Shown here piece after piece: positions 5,759 through 7,564 of a stretch of 7,564 bases of DNA. The notes under the pieces were generated by a model that was given only the letters and a program-made list of their open reading frames with translations, did not search any database and was not told where the DNA came from. Location: contig CALWYA010000074.1 of NCBI GenBank assembly GCA_944385645.1, positions 1-7,564 of the forward strand. Direction: 5' to 3'. This DNA comes from an uncultured Oscillospiraceae bacterium. Lineage in GTDB: Bacteria; Bacillota; Clostridia; Oscillospirales; Oscillospiraceae. Each line of letters begins with the position of its first letter. The first letter of the stretch is position 1. A program made the translations under genes and the position numbers.

Positions 5759-5765
5759 CGAATAT

Positions 5766-5771
5766 CCTCCC
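5766..5771 (-). promoter_or_regulatory. Ribosome binding site supporting the TTG start of walJ
   Basis: GGGAGG on the minus strand, 7 nt before TTG (5758-5756). It stands at the very edge of the heptad-repeat hairpin. Confidence 0.75.
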
Positions 5772-5778
5772 TCTCCGC

Positions 5779-5884
5779 GAGATAGGAGTTAGGAGATAGA
5801 AGATAGGAGATACCCGGAGGACAAATCGTCAACTCCTATCTCCTATCTGCTATCTCCTATCTCTTCACTCTTAACTCTTCACTC
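5779..5884. repeat. Heptanucleotide tandem repeats forming a long imperfect inverted repeat
   Basis: Positions 5829-5884 are eight consecutive 7-nt units: one TCAACTC, four of the CTATCTC type (one CTATCTG) and three of the TTCACTC/TTAACTC type. Positions 5781-5812 carry the complementary phase, with units of the GATAGGA type. Arms 5779-5811 and 5831-5863 are 33 nt each and complementary at 29 positions, around a 19-nt loop. Minus-strand RNA between murA and walJ could therefore form a long hairpin, rich in GGAGA-like tracts on one arm. There is no following T-tract, so it is not a standard terminator. TTGACG (complement of 5827-5832) lies at the loop edge, but no matching -10 box was found. 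Confidence 0.85.
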
Positions 5885-5888
5885 TGGC

Positions 5889-7184
5889 CTATCCCACCTG
5901 GCTCTGGCTCTCCTCATCGGGGACGAAGATCACCCGGATGTCGGCCCCCACGCCGGACAGCTTCTCCACCAGGGTCTCATAGCCCCGCTCGATGTGGTGG
6001 ATGCCGTCGATCTCGGTGACCCCCTGAGCGGCCAGGCCGGCGATGACCATGGCGGCGCCCGCCCGCAGGTCACAGGCGTGGACGGGGGCGCCGGTGAGGC
6101 CGCCCACCCCCTCGATGACGGCCACCTTGCCGTCCACCTGGATGCGGGCCCCCATGCGGCGGAACTCGTCCACATAGCGGTACCGGTTGTCCCAGACCCC
6201 CTCGATGAGGACGCTGGTCCCCCGGGCCAGACAGAGCACCGCGGCGATCTGGGGCTGCATATCGGTGGGGAAGCCAGGATAGGGCATGGTCTTCACATTC
6301 ACCCGGTTCAGAGGGCCGTTCCGGCGGACCAGGACGGCGTCGTCCCGCTCCTCCACCTCCACCCCCATTTCCACCAGCTTGGCGGTGATGCAGTCCAGGT
6401 GCTTGGGGATGACGTTCTGGATGAGCACCTCGCCCCCGGCGGCGGCCACGGCGGCCATATAGGTGCCCGCCTCGATCTGGTCGGGGATGATGGAGTAGGC
6501 GCCTCCCCGGAGGCGCTCCACCCCGCGGATCTTGATGACGTCGGTGCCGGCGCCCATGATGTCGGCCCCCATGGAGTTGAGGAAATTGGCCAGGTCCACG
6601 ATGTGGGGCTCCTTGGCGGCGTTCTCGATGACGGTCATGCCGCTGGCCAGCACAGCGGCCAGCATGATGTTCATGGTGGCCCCCACGGACACCATGTCCA
6701 GGTAGACCTGCCCCCCGGTCAGGCGGCCCCGGTCGGGCACCTGGGCGTAGATCAGCCCGTTGCGCACCTCCACCTCGGCCCCCATGGCCACAAAGCCCTT
6801 GATGTGCTGGTCGATGGGCCGGCCGCCCAGGTCACAGCCCCCGGGCAGGGGCACCTCCGCCCAGCCGAAACGGCCCAGCAGGGCCCCCACCAGGTAGTAG
6901 CTGGCGCGGATCTTCCGGGCCAGCTCATAGGGCACCTGGCGGTTGCGCACCCGGGAGCAGTCCACGTCCACCGTGGTCCGGTTCACCGTGCGCACGTCCG
7001 CCCCCAGCTCCTGGAGGATCTGGAGGATCAAAGTCACGTCGCTGATCTGCGGTATATTTTCAATCCGGCAGGTGCCGTCCACCAGCAGGGCGGCGGGGAT
7101 GATGGCCACCGCCGCGTTCTTCGCGCCGCTGATCTGGATGGTCCTGTGAAGGGGGTTCCCCCCGTGGATCTGATACTTGGTCAA
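5889..7184 (-). CDS. murA: UDP-N-acetylglucosamine 1-carboxyvinyltransferase MurA
   Basis: MurA transfers enolpyruvate from phosphoenolpyruvate to UDP-GlcNAc, the first committed step of peptidoglycan synthesis, in the cytoplasm; it is the fosfomycin target. The product is 431 residues (family about 420-430). Visible are SGAKNA (19-24) with Lys22, PLPGGCDLGGRP with the catalytic Cys117 that fosfomycin alkylates, PGFPTDMQPQ with Asp308, and LRAGAAMVIAG near the end. Cysteine rather than aspartate at the active site predicts fosfomycin sensitivity at the target level. The TTG at 7184-7182 is preferred: GAGAGGG lies 8 nt upstream, and Lys22 then carries the E. coli number. The alternative GTG at 7193 would touch that ribosome binding site and add three residues. 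Firmicutes often carry two MurA paralogues, and which one this is cannot be told. It is the first gene of a unit with walJ and rlmH. Confidence 0.95.
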   Translation of the reverse strand: MTKYQIHGGNPLHRTIQISGAKNAAVAIIPAALLVDGTCRIENIPQISDVTLILQILQELGADVRTVNRTTVDVDCSRVRNRQVPYELARKIRASYYLVGALLGRFGWAEVPLPGGCDLGGRPIDQHIKGFVAMGAEVEVRNGLIYAQVPDRGRLTGGQVYLDMVSVGATMNIMLAAVLASGMTVIENAAKEPHIVDLANFLNSMGADIMGAGTDVIKIRGVERLRGGAYSIIPDQIEAGTYMAAVAAAGGEVLIQNVIPKHLDCITAKLVEMGVEVEERDDAVLVRRNGPLNRVNVKTMPYPGFPTDMQPQIAAVLCLARGTSVLIEGVWDNRYRYVDEFRRMGARIQVDGKVAVIEGVGGLTGAPVHACDLRAGAAMVIAGLAAQGVTEIDGIHHIERGYETLVEKLSGVGADIRVIFVPDEESQSQVG

Positions 7185-7192
7185 GTCGTGCA

Positions 7193-7199
7193 CCCTCTC
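7193..7199 (-). promoter_or_regulatory. Ribosome binding site that decides the murA start
   Basis: GAGAGGG on the minus strand is 8 nt from TTG (7184) but overlaps the first base of the alternative GTG (7193-7191), so it serves only the TTG. Confidence 0.65.
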
Positions 7200-7203
7200 T
7201 GCA

Positions 7204-7284
7204 TTTACATGCCTGGGATTTTCAATCGTCCAATACGGTCTGTCCCGTATGTAAAATCATGGAATAGACTGCCATTTTCGGCAG
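7204..7284 (-). other. Possible structured leader of murA mRNA
   Basis: The 5' leader (~7300 to 7185) holds two clear small hairpins: CTGCC/GGCAG (7269-7273 with 7280-7284) and ATACGG/CCGTAT (7233-7238 with 7245-7250). TTTACAT (7204-7210) can pair with ATGTAAA (7249-7255), which competes for two bases with the second hairpin. No known riboswitch or attenuator is recognised, and no T-tract follows. Confidence 0.3.
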
Positions 7285-7306
7285 ACAGGCCCAATAAGGC
7301 GCATAT

Positions 7307-7335
7307 ATTATAGCACTATTATGTCCACCTGGCAA
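7307..7335 (-). promoter_or_regulatory. Sigma-A-type promoter of the murA-walJ-rlmH unit
   Basis: On the minus strand TTGCCA (7335-7330) and TATAAT (7312-7307) are separated by 17 nt, and the -10 is extended (TGCTATAAT). Transcription would start near 7300, giving a leader of about 115 nt. It is the strongest promoter signal on the minus strand. Confidence 0.87.
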
Positions 7336-7354
7336 CCAATTTTACATGGGGGCG

Positions 7355-7365
7355 GACAAATTGTC
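7355..7365. promoter_or_regulatory. Short palindrome upstream of the murA promoter, possible operator
   Basis: GACAAATTGTC is a palindrome with 5-bp arms around one base, centred about 60 bp upstream of the inferred murA transcription start. It could be a regulator site or chance; no known operator consensus is recognised. Confidence 0.2.
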
Positions 7366-7379
7366 ATTTGAGACAGCGC

Positions 7380-7406
7380 ACAGGAAAAATTTTTCCGCTT
7401 TCCTGT
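7380..7406 (-). terminator. Possible terminator after hemW
   Basis: ACAGGAAA (7380-7387) pairs with TTTCCTGT (7399-7406) 14 nt after the hemW stop. Within it GGAAAAATTTTTCC (7383-7396) is an alternative perfect 7-bp palindrome. The T-run falls inside the structure rather than after it, so it is not canonical, but it lies between hemW and a separate murA promoter. Confidence 0.4.
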
Positions 7407-7420
7407 CCGGAATATGCACA

Positions 7421-7564
7421 TCACTTCTCCTGTTTGGGGACATACCGCTCCCGGGCCCGGGGCAGCAGATCCTGGAACGACGCCTGCTCCTGCCGCTCCA
7501 GCAGGTCTCCGATCAGCTGGTTGGAGACCAAAAATCCCCTGGGCGTCAGCCGCCAGCGGCCCTC
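7421..7564 (-). CDS. hemW: Radical SAM heme chaperone HemW-like protein, C-terminal fragment
   Basis: The last 47 codons and TGA stop of a minus-strand gene that enters from the right edge. The fragment contains WRLTPRGFLVSNQLIGDLLE, the closing winged-helix-like segment typical of HemW (oxygen-independent coproporphyrinogen oxidase-like proteins), followed by a charged tail ending in KQEK. HemW proteins deliver heme to respiratory or other hemoproteins; older annotation as HemN is usually wrong for them. The radical SAM core is outside the window, so the related HemZ/HemN types cannot be excluded. It lies on the same strand as murA but is separated by 236 nt with its own murA promoter, so it is likely a separate unit. 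Confidence 0.75.
   Translation of the reverse strand, partial: EGRWRLTPRGFLVSNQLIGDLLERQEQASFQDLLPRARERYVPKQEK

Noticed and set aside
5779..5884. The heptad array considered as a CRISPR array.
   Set aside because: The units are 7 nt, directly abutting with no spacers, and no cas gene is in the window.
5994..7313. A 439-codon plus-strand open frame opposite murA.
   Set aside because: The residue composition (His/Gly/Asp/Val-rich, no domain) is that of a shadow frame of murA; it also runs through the murA promoter.

Overview
This is a GC-rich chromosomal window from what looks like an anaerobic, gut-type Clostridia lineage, probably Oscillospiraceae (Flavonifractor, Lawsonibacter or Intestinimonas-like). 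The inference rests on strongly GC-biased third codon positions, GGAGG-type ribosome binding sites, frequent GTG/TTG starts, clostridial protein types (MutY with a Cys-X7-Cys cluster spacing, a PflX/COG1313 radical SAM protein, a WalJ-like hydrolase) and AT-rich sigma-A-like promoters in the gaps. Genus cannot be fixed from the sequence alone. No phage, transposase, CRISPR, rRNA or tRNA gene was seen.

Layout. (1) Positions 1-1502 hold a divergent pair: the first 18 codons of a LysR-type regulator on the minus strand and a complete Gfo/Idh/MocA-family oxidoreductase on the plus strand. The gap between them carries a consensus promoter, a 15-bp T-N11-A palindrome centred about 65 bp upstream of the inferred start of transcription, and a leader that may fold. 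The oxidoreductase ends in a textbook UUCG-loop terminator. (2) Positions 1503-1907 are non-coding and rich in hairpins, ending in a probable mutY promoter. (3) Positions 1908-4404 form a tight plus-strand operon: mutY (adenine DNA glycosylase), a DHFR/RibD-C-like reductase, and a PflX-like radical SAM protein whose start overlaps the reductase stop. A 14-bp perfect hairpin with a T-tract ends it. (4) Positions 4473-7335 form a converging minus-strand unit: promoter, murA, a heptad-repeat spacer able to form a long hairpin, walJ-like MBL hydrolase, and rlmH overlapping walJ by 7 nt. (5) The minus-strand 3' end of hemW enters from the right edge.

How the genes work together. murA (first committed peptidoglycan step), walJ (cell-wall/division-associated hydrolase) and rlmH (23S rRNA pseudouridine methyltransferase) are housekeeping growth genes; walJ-rlmH proximity is a known Firmicutes theme, here without walRK. 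The mutY operon joins oxidative DNA repair to two poorly characterised redox-type enzymes. The LysR/oxidoreductase pair looks like an inducible catabolic or metabolite-sensing unit whose substrate cannot be read from sequence.

Most of the window is ordinary core genome. The items most worth a second look are the heptad-repeat inverted repeat between murA and walJ, the hairpin-rich gap at 1511-1650, the well-positioned LysR box, and the coupled reductase/radical SAM pair. I found no convincing evidence of a wholly new multi-gene system.
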